Assembly (NCBI GenBank): GCA_964291635.2
Contig: OZ219894.1
Coordinates: 62,001 to 126,000 of the forward strand
From: JAPPHA01 sp964291635
Lineage (GTDB): Bacteria; Pseudomonadota; Alphaproteobacteria; Rhodobacterales; Rhodobacteraceae
DNA length: 64,000 nucleotides
Direction of reading: 5' to 3'
A program made the translations under genes and the position numbers. Positions 53,721 through 62,823 of the stretch are shown here, one piece after another. Below the pieces are notes generated by a model. It did not search any database, was not told the DNA's origin, and worked only from the letters and a program-made list of their open reading frames with translations. Position 1 is the first letter of the stretch. Every line of letters begins with the position of its first letter.

Positions 53721-55361
53721 TCATGCCCGCTGCGGCGCGGGTCCCGAAGGTCGATAGTTGACCGTTCCGCCGGCGGCGACCTTCATATCGGAAAGCGTGT
53801 GGTCGGCAAACCTCATGCGATGATCCAGCAGCTTTCTGGTCAGGCGCAGAACTTCGCCGGCATAATCCTGATCGTTCGCGAGGTTTCGGAATTCGCCGTC
53901 GGCCGACTGCGTGTCAAACAGCAGCGGCGGCAGGCCGCCGTTGAAATGCGTGAACCGGTAGCGGTCCTCCTGAATGACCGCGAAATTGGCCTCGCGCATG
54001 CTGAGCCCCAATTCCCGCTGGCAGTGGGTGTGGCCCACCCATTCAGGATGCCGCAAATCGCGGCCAGGCCCTGTTTCCGGCTGGCGGCGGGTATGGCATT
54101 CAGGATCGCCAAACTCCATCTCGGCGTAGGCATAGTCCCGCCAGCCAGGCGGGGCATTTCCCTCCAGCCACGGCAACAGCGACGCGCCGTTCATGGCGGC
54201 CGGCACCTCGCCCGCGAGCCAGTCGAGAATCGTCGGTGACACATCGACGGATTCGGTAAAGGCGTCGACCTGACCGCCGTTGCGGGACGTGCGCTTCGGG
54301 TCGCGGATAATCAGCGGCACACGCGTTGCGGCATCGTAGACCGACACTTTGCCCCACTGTCGGCGCTCCCCGAGCATCTCGCCATGATCCGCGGTGAATA
54401 TGATCAGCGTGTTGTCGTACTGCCCGGTGTCTTTCAGGAACCGGATCAGGCGGCCAACATGATGGTCGAGCTCATTGGCCAGCCCGAAATAGACCGCGCG
54501 CAAGGTTGCCACATCGCGCGGATCTTCATTGTCGAGGTGGCAGTTGAACACGTCATGATAGGCGTTGATCATATCAAGCCCCGCCAGATCGGCGGCAAGA
54601 AACGGATGAACCGCCGCCTCGGCATCCGGGGTCGGCATACGCGCCGGCGGCGGAATTTCATCCGCACGGTACATCCGGTTATAGGGTTCCGGGGCGATGA
54701 ATGGGTCGTGCGGCCGGATGTAGGCCACGTGCGCAAACCACGCCTGGTCGGTCCGGACGGCAAGCTCCTTCATGCATTCATCCGTCAGAAACGCAGTGTC
54801 GCTGTCCTCGGCGCGGTAGAATGCGGGATCGTCCGGGCGCGGCCCGGTTTCCGGATCGAAATCCTTCGGATTGTAGAAACGGCTGCGATTGGGCAGGTCA
54901 TAACCCTTGGCTTTCAGATGCGCCTCCCACGCAAAGTTGTCGTCTTCCATCTGCATAGCCGTGATTTCCTTGAACCCCGGCATCGGTTTTTTGGAGCTCC
55001 TGACCGCAGGATCGTTGTGGTGCAGGATTCGGGGATCGGCGCTGGTGCTGGTGTAACCGAACAGCAATGGCTCATAACCCGATTTCCGCGCTTCGAGCGC
55101 GAGATTTGAAATGTCCGCGCGCAGCGGCGTGCCGTTGCGCACGGACCGGTGATTCATCGCATAAAGGCCGGTCAGGAGGCTGACCCGGGCCGGGCCGCAG
55201 GGAACGGTGACCGTATAGTGCCTGCGGAATGTGACGGCATCCTCCATGAATTCCCGCAGATTCGGCAGCACCGCCCGTCCACTGATGGCCAGCTCCAGGC
55301 AGTCCGCCCGAAGCAAATCCGCAATGATGAACAGGACATTTCCACGATTCTTTTCGACCAA
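53721..55361 (-). CDS. Sulfatase (alkaline phosphatase superfamily), copy B
   Basis: A 546-residue paralogue of the other three sulfatases, starting at a TTG. The formylglycine signature CGPAR and the motif TADHGE are present, as is WGK. Two features set it apart. The N-terminal metal motif reads IIADLLRAD, with Leu where copies A and D have Gln and copy C has Asp. An insertion of about 21 residues (RRQPETGPGRDLRHPEWVGH region) follows GDPEC near residue 440. It is convergent with the ABC operon, with 287 bp between them. The extra segment and changed ligand suggest altered substrate use or loss of activity. Confidence 0.87.
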   Translation of the reverse strand: MVEKNRGNVLFIIADLLRADCLELAISGRAVLPNLREFMEDAVTFRRHYTVTVPCGPARVSLLTGLYAMNHRSVRNGTPLRADISNLALEARKSGYEPLLFGYTSTSADPRILHHNDPAVRSSKKPMPGFKEITAMQMEDDNFAWEAHLKAKGYDLPNRSRFYNPKDFDPETGPRPDDPAFYRAEDSDTAFLTDECMKELAVRTDQAWFAHVAYIRPHDPFIAPEPYNRMYRADEIPPPARMPTPDAEAAVHPFLAADLAGLDMINAYHDVFNCHLDNEDPRDVATLRAVYFGLANELDHHVGRLIRFLKDTGQYDNTLIIFTADHGEMLGERRQWGKVSVYDAATRVPLIIRDPKRTSRNGGQVDAFTESVDVSPTILDWLAGEVPAAMNGASLLPWLEGNAPPGWRDYAYAEMEFGDPECHTRRQPETGPGRDLRHPEWVGHTHCQRELGLSMREANFAVIQEDRYRFTHFNGGLPPLLFDTQSADGEFRNLANDQDYAGEVLRLTRKLLDHRMRFADHTLSDMKVAAGGTVNYRPSGPAPQRA

Positions 55362-55413
55362 AGCTCTTCTTATTGTGGCTGAAGATTCGGTTGTGCCGGC
55401 CTGCCGCCGGGTC

Positions 55414-56991
55414 TCATGCCCGCTGCGGCGCGGGTCCCGAAGGCCGATAGTTGACCGTTCCGCCGGAGGTGACCTTCATATCGGAAAGCGTGTGGTCGGC
55501 ATGCCTCATGCGATGATCTAGCAGCTTTCTGGTCAGGCGCAGAACTTCGCCGGAATAATCCTGATCGTCCGCGAGGTTTCGGAATTCGCCGTCGGCCGAC
55601 TGCGTGTCAAACAGCAGCGGCGGCAGGCCGCCATTGAAATGCGCGAACCGGTAGCGGTCCTCCTGAATGACCGCGAAATTGGCCTCGCGCAGGCCAAGCC
55701 CCAATTCCCGCTGCCAGTGGCCCGGGCATTCAGGATCGCCTAAGTCCATCTCGGCGTAGGCATAGTCCCGCCAGCCGGGCGGGGCATTTCCCTCCAGCCA
55801 CGGCAACAGCGATGCGCCGTTCATCGCAACCGGCACCTCGCCTGACAACCAGTCGAGAATCGTCGGTGACACATCCACGGATTCCGTAAAGGCATCGAAC
55901 TGACTGCCGTTGCAGGACGTGCGCTTCGGGTCGCGGATTATCAGCGGCACGTGCGTTGCAGCATCGTAGAACGACCTATTACCCCATTGCCGCCGGTCCC
56001 CGAGCATCTCGCCATGATCGGAGGTGAATATGATCAGTGTGTTGTCGTACTGCCCGGTGTCTTTCAGGAACCGGATCAGGCGGCCAACATGATGGTCGAG
56101 CTCATTGGCCAGCCCGAAATAGACCGCGCGCATGGTTGCCACATCGCGCGGATCTTCATTGTCGAGGTGGCAGTTGGAAGCCTCAATAAAGCCGTTGATC
56201 GCATCTTTCCCAAGTACGGAGGCGAGATACGGATGGACTGCCGCTTCCGCTTCCGGGGTCGGCAAACGCGCCGGCGGCGGAATTTCATCCGCATGGAACA
56301 TCCGGTTGTAAGGTTCCGGGGCGATGAATGGCGGGTGCGGCCGGATGTAGGTCACGTGCGCAAACCAATTCTGTTCAGCCCGGACGGCAAGCTGCCTCAG
56401 GCATGCATCCGTCAGAAACGCAGTGTCGCTGTCCTCGGCGCGGTAGAATGCGGGATCGTCCGGGCGCGGCCCGGTTGCCGGATCGAAATCCTGCGGTGAG
56501 TGGAAACGGCTGTAATCATTTGGCAGGTCATAACCCTTGGCTTTCAGATGCGCCTTCCACGCATAGCAGTCGTTTCCGAGCTGCAGGGGCACGATTTCCT
56601 TGAACCCCGGCATCGGGTTTTCGAGGCTCCTGACCGCAGGATCATTGGGGTGCAGGAATCGGGGATCGGCGCTGGTGTCGGTGTAACCGAACAGCAATGG
56701 CTCATAACCCGATTTCCGCACTTCGAGCGCGAGGTTTGAAATGTCCGCGCGCAGCGGCGTGCCATTGCGCACGGACCGGTGATTCATCGCATAGAGGCCG
56801 GTAAGGAGACTGGCCCGGGCCGGGCCGCAGGGATAGGTGACCGTATAGTGCCCGCGGAATGTGACGGCATCCTCCATGAATTCCCGCAGATTCGGCAGCA
56901 CCGCCTGGCCGTTGATGGCCAGTTGCAGGCAGTCCGCCCGAAGGTCGTCCGAAACGATGAACAGGACATTTCCGCTATTCTTGTCGATCAA
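55414..56991 (-). CDS. Sulfatase (alkaline phosphatase superfamily), copy C
   Basis: A 525-residue paralogue with TTG start, CGPAR signature and TSDHGE. The N-terminal motif is VSDDLRAD, the most canonical of the four. At the position of the conserved Lys (WGK, residue 338 in copy A) it has WGN, so a residue that usually contacts the sulfate group is lost. It lies 52 bp downstream of copy B's start on the same strand and may be co-transcribed with it. Confidence 0.87.
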   Translation of the reverse strand: MIDKNSGNVLFIVSDDLRADCLQLAINGQAVLPNLREFMEDAVTFRGHYTVTYPCGPARASLLTGLYAMNHRSVRNGTPLRADISNLALEVRKSGYEPLLFGYTDTSADPRFLHPNDPAVRSLENPMPGFKEIVPLQLGNDCYAWKAHLKAKGYDLPNDYSRFHSPQDFDPATGPRPDDPAFYRAEDSDTAFLTDACLRQLAVRAEQNWFAHVTYIRPHPPFIAPEPYNRMFHADEIPPPARLPTPEAEAAVHPYLASVLGKDAINGFIEASNCHLDNEDPRDVATMRAVYFGLANELDHHVGRLIRFLKDTGQYDNTLIIFTSDHGEMLGDRRQWGNRSFYDAATHVPLIIRDPKRTSCNGSQFDAFTESVDVSPTILDWLSGEVPVAMNGASLLPWLEGNAPPGWRDYAYAEMDLGDPECPGHWQRELGLGLREANFAVIQEDRYRFAHFNGGLPPLLFDTQSADGEFRNLADDQDYSGEVLRLTRKLLDHRMRHADHTLSDMKVTSGGTVNYRPSGPAPQRA

Positions 56992-57286
56992 TGCTCTTTT
57001 CCTTGTGACCGGGAAATCGGCCGTGCGCAGGCTTCAGGAACCGGCCGGTTCAGTACCTGAATTGCTTGATGAAACAGTCAAGCAGATTCTTCAAATCGCC
57101 ACAACTTTGGATATGGATGTCGAGCCCCGACGGCATTGCGGCGTCCGCGATGAACACGGAACCACACTGGCAACCTCCAGGCGATTCTTCCGGTGCCGAT
57201 CCCGCCCGGGCTGGCTGTGCCAGGCTGGGGAAGTGGTTGCAGGTTGAGGATCAGCAACGTGGCATCTGCCGGTCTGCCGCCCAGCC
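56992..57286. other. Intergenic region between sulfatase genes C and D
   Basis: About 295 bp. The right part (from about 57190) repeats the sequence found downstream of sulfatase genes A and B (for example GCATCTGCCGGTCTGCCGCC). No gene is recognised. Confidence 0.5.
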
Positions 57287-58864
57287 TCATGCCCGCTGTG
57301 GCGCATGTCCCGGAGGCCGATAGTTGACCGTTCCGCCGGCGGTGACCTTCATATCGGAAAGCGTGTGGTCGGCATGCCTCATGCGATGATCCAGCAGCTT
57401 CCTGGTCAGGCGCAGAACTTCGCCGGCATAATCCTGATCGTCCGCGAGGTTCCGGAACTCGCCGTCGGCCGACTGCGTGTCAAACAGCAGCGGCGGCAGG
57501 CCGCCATTGAAATGCGCGAACCGGTAGCGGTCGTCCTGAATGACCGCATAATTGGCCTCGCGCAGGCCAAGCCCCAATTCCCGCTGCCAGTGGCTCGGGC
57601 ATTCAGGATCGCCTAAGTCCATCTCGGCGTAGGCATAGTCCCGCCAGCCGGGCGGGGAATTTCCCTCCAGCCACGGCAACAGCGACGCGCCGTTCATCGC
57701 GACCGGCACCTCGCCCGCGAGCCAGTCGAGAATCGTCGGTGACACATCCACGGATTCCGTAAAGGCATCGAACTGACTGCCGTTGCAGGACCGGCGCCGC
57801 GGGTCGCGGATTATCAACGGCACGTGCGTTGCGGCATCGTAGACCGACATCTTGCCCCACTGCCGCCGGTCCCCGAGCATCTCGCCATGATCGGAGGTGA
57901 ATATGATCAGCGTGTCGTCGTACTGCCCGGTGTCTTTCAGGAACCGGATCAGGCGGCCAACATGATGGTCGAGCTCATTGGCCAGTCCGAAGTAGACCGC
58001 GCGCAAGGCTGCCACATCGCGCGGATCTTCATTGTCGAGATGGCAGTTGGAGGCCTCAACATAGGCGTTGATCATATCAAACCCCGCCAGATCGGCGGCA
58101 AGAAACGGATGAACCGCCGCCTCGGCATCCGGGGTCGGCATACGCGCCGGCGGCGGAATTTCATCCGCGCGGTACATCCGGTTATAGGGTTCCGGGGCGA
58201 TGAATGGCGAGTGCGGCCGGATGTAGCACACGTGCGCAAGCCACGCCTGGTCGGTCCGGACGGCAAGCTGCCTCAGGCATGCATCCGTCAGAAACGCAGT
58301 GTCGCTGTCCTCGGCGCGGTAGAATGCGGGATCGTCCGGGCGCGGCCCGGTTGTCGGATCGAAATCCTGCGGCGCATAGAAACGGCTGTATTCGGGCAGG
58401 TCATAACCCTTGGCTTTCAGATACGCCCGCCACGCAAAGTTGTCGTTTTCCAGCTGCAGGGCCACGACTTCCTTGAACCCCGGCATCGGGTTTTCGTAGC
58501 TCCTGACCGCCGGATCATTGGGGTGCAGGAATCGGGGATCGGCGCTGGTGTCGGTGTAACCGAACAGCAACGGCTCATAACCCGATTTCCGCGCTTCGAG
58601 CGCGAGGTTTGAAATATCCGCGCTCAGCGGTGTGCAATTGCGCACGGACCGGTGATTCATCGCATAGAGGCCGGTCAGGAGACTGGCCCGGGCCGGACCG
58701 CAGGGACAGGTGACCGTATAGTGCCTGCGGAATGTGACGGCATCCTCCATGAACTCCCGCAGATTTGGCAGCACCGCCCGACCGTTGATGGCCAGTTGCA
58801 GGCAGTCCGCCCGAAGCTGGTCCGAAACGATGAACAGGACATTTCCACAATTCTTGTCGGTCAA
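57287..58864 (-). CDS. Sulfatase (alkaline phosphatase superfamily), copy D
   Basis: A 525-residue paralogue with a TTG start, CGPAR at 55-59, VSDQLRAD, TSDHGE and WGK, so all expected catalytic residues are present. It is nearly the same as copy A over most of its length. The segment DAEAAVHPFLAADLAG (around residues 246-268) matches copy B instead of A or C, which indicates a gene-conversion patch. Flanks are shared with copy A out to 58988. Confidence 0.88.
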   Translation of the reverse strand: MTDKNCGNVLFIVSDQLRADCLQLAINGRAVLPNLREFMEDAVTFRRHYTVTCPCGPARASLLTGLYAMNHRSVRNCTPLSADISNLALEARKSGYEPLLFGYTDTSADPRFLHPNDPAVRSYENPMPGFKEVVALQLENDNFAWRAYLKAKGYDLPEYSRFYAPQDFDPTTGPRPDDPAFYRAEDSDTAFLTDACLRQLAVRTDQAWLAHVCYIRPHSPFIAPEPYNRMYRADEIPPPARMPTPDAEAAVHPFLAADLAGFDMINAYVEASNCHLDNEDPRDVAALRAVYFGLANELDHHVGRLIRFLKDTGQYDDTLIIFTSDHGEMLGDRRQWGKMSVYDAATHVPLIIRDPRRRSCNGSQFDAFTESVDVSPTILDWLAGEVPVAMNGASLLPWLEGNSPPGWRDYAYAEMDLGDPECPSHWQRELGLGLREANYAVIQDDRYRFAHFNGGLPPLLFDTQSADGEFRNLADDQDYAGEVLRLTRKLLDHRMRHADHTLSDMKVTAGGTVNYRPPGHAPQRA

Positions 58865-59009
58865 TGCTCTATTCCTTGTGACTGGGAAATCGGTTGTTCG
58901 CAGGCGTCCGCCACCGTCAGGTTCAGCACCTGAGCCACCTAACGACGACCGTATGCAGGATTTTCAAGTGGTGAAAAGAGATTTCTGCATTGCACCGTGT
59001 GTGGCAAGG

Positions 59010-59190
59010 CGCGTTTTCCCATTGGGGGTGGTCTTTTCCAAGGCCCCGTTCGCGAACGCGAGTCAGGTGCTGGGCTTCCTTGGGCATTTCACGCACAAAA
59101 CGGCAATCACCAACCACCGTCTTGTTGAATTCGACGGCGAGCAAGTCCGCTTCCACTGGCGCGACTACGCTCACGGCAACAAAGTCAGGG
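59010..59190 (+). pseudogene. IS91-family (Y2) transposase fragment
   Basis: The frame LGVVFSKAPFANASQVLGFL followed by GHFTHKTAITNHRLVEFDG and QVRFHWRDYAHGNK matches the segment of IS91-type rolling-circle transposases that normally reads L-x-Y-L-x-R-Y-T-H-R-x-A-I-S-N. Both ends are missing. It is joined at about 59190 to an IS110-type fragment on the opposite strand. Confidence 0.78.
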
Positions 59191-59404
59191 CATCGTGCTT
59201 GAGATTCCCGACCTCGCGGCCCCGGTTGTGCGCGCTCGCGCAGGCCTCCATGGCCACCTGGCAGCCCGGCTCTTCCGCCGAAAACGCCCGGGCCTTCCGC
59301 CGCGTCAGTGTCTTTCGGAACTCAACCAATCCGCCCGCTGGCGCGCCGTGCACCTGAAAGCCGTTCTTTTTCAGATCAATCCCGATCATGCTAACCTCCC
59401 GCAT
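59190..59404 (-). pseudogene. IS110-family transposase N-terminal fragment
   Basis: From ATG 59404 the minus strand reads MREVSMIGIDLKKNGFQVHG, then QVAMEACASAHNRGREVGNL, the start of an IS110-type DEDD transposase with the first Asp (GIDL) and the Glu (MEACAS). The family sequence ends after LKHDA at the joint with the IS91 fragment. Only about 70 residues remain, so it is inactive. Confidence 0.82.
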
Positions 59405-59864
59405 GGATGCCACCTCCTTGCCGGCGGTTCGCCATTGACACCGCCATGGCACAATTCGGATTCCTTCGGGCGGGGGCCTCCACTCCATCGTTCCAACGTG
59501 AAGCCGACTGCAACGACGTCACGTTCCCGCCGGACATATTTGCATTGGCCTTGCATCGGGACTATGCTTTGACTGAAACGGTTCAAACGCGGGACTAGTT
59601 CCAAGCCGGACGGCAAGGTCCGGACAGAACTACGCGAAGTGCCCCGGTCAATGCGGCTCAAAGGAGCGGGCTCCTTAAGGCGGCAATTGCACTGCGTCGC
59701 GGACGGGCGGTCAAGCGAATGCGAGCCAGGCACACCGGATAGAGGCATCCGCCGACCTGGCGATGAGCAGATTGCGGGTGGGGGCATTCAAGTCCCTGCC
59801 TTGTAACCGGGAAGCCGCCGGTCGCAGGTGGTTTTCCGTAAAACTAGGATTTGGGAGGAAAAAC
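59405..59864. other. Region upstream of the SBP gene; IS110 leader, no gene recognised
   Basis: The left part is the former 5' flank of the IS110 gene. The right part is the leader of the SBP gene. An in-frame extension of the SBP to 59763 has no family sequence. GGGAGGA at 59853-59859 is the ribosome binding site. Confidence 0.45.
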
Positions 59865-61907
59865 ATGACGAGGATTCTATTCTCAACCGCCGCGTGCATA
59901 GCTCTCTCCGGCGTTGCAATTGCAGACTGTCCGCCGGTGACGGTCGCTGACCCCATGGGCGTTCCGTCCGGAAAGTATCCGCAGCAATACGAGCTTTCCG
60001 AATTCGAATCCCTGGCCGGCTGCACGCTGTCCTTCAGTGAAAACCCGGACATCGCAGAACTCAACGGCCGCATCCGCGGCAACCCCGACTTGCCGCCACT
60101 GGCGGACCGTCTCCCGGAAGAGCCGCTGGTGGTGGCGCCTTACGATTCGATCGGGAAGTACGGGGACACGCTGGACGTGCTGTCAAACGCTACGGAAGCC
60201 GGCACTTACGACGTCCTGAACATCCGGCACGTCAATCTCGTCCGCGTCTCGGACGACCTTCAGACAATCGTGCCCAATATCGCGAAGGACTGGGAATGGA
60301 ACGACGACTTCACGCAGTTGACGTTCTACCTGCGCAAGGGCCACCGGTGGTCCGATGGCGCACCATTCACGGCCGACGACGTGAAGTTCTGGTATGACAA
60401 CCTGGCGCTCGATTCAAAAGTCATTCCGAATCCCAAGGACTACGTGCTGGTCGCCGGCGAGCGGATGACGGTTGACGTGATCGACCCGCAAACGGTTCAG
60501 TTCAACCTGCCGGCCCCGAAGCCGGGTCTCCTGGCGCACTTCGCGACGTCGTACGCGCAGGCCTTTCAGCCGAAGCACTTCCTCGGCCGCTACCACCCGG
60601 ACCTGAACCCGGACGCGGACAAGCTGGCGCAGGAAGCTGGCTTCGAGAACGGGCTCGCGGTGATTAAGGCCTATTTCGGGAATTCGGACTGGACCGACAC
60701 GCCGTCGGCGCTGCTGAGCGCCCCCGACAGGGTTGCAAACCTCCCGGCGGACGTTGTGCCGACGCTCGAGTCCCATATTTACATCTCGGACACAGCCCAA
60801 GGTCGCCACCTCGTTGCAAACGCGTATTTCCACCAGGTGGACACGGCCGGCAACCAGTTGCCCTACATCAACGAGCACGACGAGGTCTACATCCCCAACA
60901 ACGAGGTCCGAATCCTCAAACTGGTGAACGGCGAGGCCGACTACAAGATGCAGGGTGTAAGCCTGCCATCGGCACCGTTGCTCCTCGAGAACCAGGAAGC
61001 CGGAGACTACACGATCGACCTGGCCGCGAGGGTCGGGATCGTGTCCTTCACGTTCAACGTGACGTCAGAGGATCCAGAGAAACGCAAGGTCTTCGGCGAC
61101 CTGCGATTCCGCCAGGCCATGTCGCTCTCAATCAACCGAGAAGAACTGAACGAGACCGTGTACTTCGGACTGGGTACACCGCATCAGTACATCGGGATCA
61201 TGCCGACGCCAGATTTCGTCGACGACAAGTGGCGGACCTACTTTACGGAGTACGATCCGGACCGGGCGAACGCACTCCTTGATGAGGTCGGCATGGCCGA
61301 CACGGACGGCGACGGTTACCGCGAACTTCCGAACGGTGAAAAGATCGTCATCAACGTTCAGTTCTCCACGCAGGAAATGTCCACGCATATTGTCGAGCTT
61401 GTCAGCCAGTACTGGTCGGCAGTGGGGATACAGACGACCATCAAGGAAATCGCCACGGACGAGTATCGTTCGGCGCAATCCGCGAACCTGCTCGACGTCG
61501 CGATGTGGCCGAAGGGTGCATCGATCATGGCTCACCTCGGCACCAACGAATACTGGGTACCGCCGTTTGGAAGCTATTTCAGCCTCCGGACCGGGATACT
61601 TTGGGGCGAATGGGTTGATTCCGGCGGTAGCGCGGGTGTCGAACCGCCGGATTATGTGAAACAGATGATCGAAGACATTGCTGCGTTCCATTCGGCTTCG
61701 ATTGGATCCGAAGAATTCAATATGCTCGGATCACGCCTGGTGGAAAACATGGTCTCCAACCTGCTCTTCATCGGCACGGTCGCCACGGTTGGACCGATTT
61801 ATCGCCGCAATGCGCTGAAAAACATCCAGCCTTTCTCGATACATGGGTACGAGTCTGCGAACTACCCTTGGCGGGGTACCCAGTGGTATCTTGACGAAGA
61901 CGGCTGA
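59865..61907 (+). CDS. Orphan peptide/oligopeptide-type ABC transporter substrate-binding protein (family 5)
   Basis: A 680-residue periplasmic receptor. GGGAGGA precedes the ATG. The Sec signal peptide MTRILFSTAACIALSGVAIA leads to DCPPVTVADPMGVP, as in the SBPs at 2779 and 47102. It resembles the SBP at 2779 more than that at 47102 (both have TDYSL/KDYVL-like and FATSxAQxFQPKHFLGRYHPD segments). Two Cys near the mature N-terminus (DCPP, LAGCTL) are conserved. There are no neighbouring transporter genes, and a G-C-rich hairpin follows, so it is a monocistronic receptor likely serving permeases encoded elsewhere. Confidence 0.9.
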   Translation: MTRILFSTAACIALSGVAIADCPPVTVADPMGVPSGKYPQQYELSEFESLAGCTLSFSENPDIAELNGRIRGNPDLPPLADRLPEEPLVVAPYDSIGKYGDTLDVLSNATEAGTYDVLNIRHVNLVRVSDDLQTIVPNIAKDWEWNDDFTQLTFYLRKGHRWSDGAPFTADDVKFWYDNLALDSKVIPNPKDYVLVAGERMTVDVIDPQTVQFNLPAPKPGLLAHFATSYAQAFQPKHFLGRYHPDLNPDADKLAQEAGFENGLAVIKAYFGNSDWTDTPSALLSAPDRVANLPADVVPTLESHIYISDTAQGRHLVANAYFHQVDTAGNQLPYINEHDEVYIPNNEVRILKLVNGEADYKMQGVSLPSAPLLLENQEAGDYTIDLAARVGIVSFTFNVTSEDPEKRKVFGDLRFRQAMSLSINREELNETVYFGLGTPHQYIGIMPTPDFVDDKWRTYFTEYDPDRANALLDEVGMADTDGDGYRELPNGEKIVINVQFSTQEMSTHIVELVSQYWSAVGIQTTIKEIATDEYRSAQSANLLDVAMWPKGASIMAHLGTNEYWVPPFGSYFSLRTGILWGEWVDSGGSAGVEPPDYVKQMIEDIAAFHSASIGSEEFNMLGSRLVENMVSNLLFIGTVATVGPIYRRNALKNIQPFSIHGYESANYPWRGTQWYLDEDG

Positions 61908-61922
61908 CCCGATACCCGAGAA

Positions 61923-61951
61923 GCGCGGGCGCGCAGAAACCGCGCCCGCGC
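61923..61951 (+). terminator. Hairpin terminator after the orphan SBP gene
   Basis: A perfect 11-bp stem GCGCGGGCGCG/CGCGCCCGCGC with a 7-nt loop, 15 nt after the SBP stop. It occupies the same relative position as the hairpin at 4825 behind the other orphan SBP. Confidence 0.75.
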
Positions 61952-62330
61952 CAGATTCAGGAGCAAATGATCTCCGGCAGCAAACAGGGTGAGTCGGGCG
62001 ATCGTGATGTTCCGTTTTGCCCGGCCTGTCGTGTGTGATGGGACGGGTCTGCCCGGCTTGACGGGTGGTTTCGGGTCGAAAGATTTCCTTTTGGATCGTT
62101 CTGCTTTCACGCAGGAAACTTTCCGGTCTGAACTGGGTTTCCAGGCATCCCTTGCCTTCCGCCTCAAACCCAACTTGACGGCGTTCAGATAATACCGAAA
62201 CCGAAAGCGGCGCGACAGGACAGCATACCGTTCCGCCATCATTCGCAAACCCGGAATGCCGACAACGCTTTATTCCGGCGTTCCCGCAGCCGGGGCGGCC
62301 GTGCTGCCATAATTTTCCGGTCGCGGCCCC
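61952..62330. other. Intergenic region, no gene recognised
   Basis: About 380 bp between the SBP hairpin and the integrase remnant. Short frames without family motifs; probably decayed sequence. Confidence 0.4.
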
Positions 62331-62635
62331 TGAGCGCCTCCCGCCTGGCTGGAAAATTTCGCCGCGCTGATCCGCAACGCGAATACGCGCGACGTATGTG
62401 CTCCGGCAAAATACCGGCTGTTCGACTGGCTCGCCGAGCCCAGCATTGAGGACATCCTGGCGATCCGACCGGTGCATATCGCCGCCTGGCTCGATGTCCG
62501 CATGCGCGAGTCCTCGCGCCCGACCCTCAAGGAGGAATTTGCCTTCCGGCACCTCCTTGACTGGCTGACCGTCCGTCAGGTGGTGTCGGCGTCGTCTGCT
62601 GGTGGTCCTGGTAGAGACCGTCGGAGGTCTGAGTA
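62331..62635 (+). pseudogene. Tyrosine-recombinase/integrase N-terminal remnant
   Basis: The frame PPAWLENFAALIRNANTRDV, then YRLFDWLAEPSIEDILAIRP and HIAAWLDVRMRES with FRHLLDWLTVRQVV, matches the SAM-like N-terminal DNA-binding domain of phage/transposon integrases. A stop lies just upstream in frame, and there is no start codon or catalytic domain. After VRQVV the frame runs out at a TAA near 62635. Confidence 0.65.
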
Positions 62636-62823
62636 ACTTGTAACATTTGTACAAGTTATCTTAGAGGGGGACGATCGGGTCCTGCGGACAAACCGTCCAA
62701 CCATCAAGCACTGGCCAATGCCAATAAAATGTTCATACTGTTCATGTTCGGTGCTCATCCGCGATCGCCGGAAACGCCTGAATTCCTCCGTCGGAGGCAC
62801 GAACTGAATTCGCGGGATAATCG

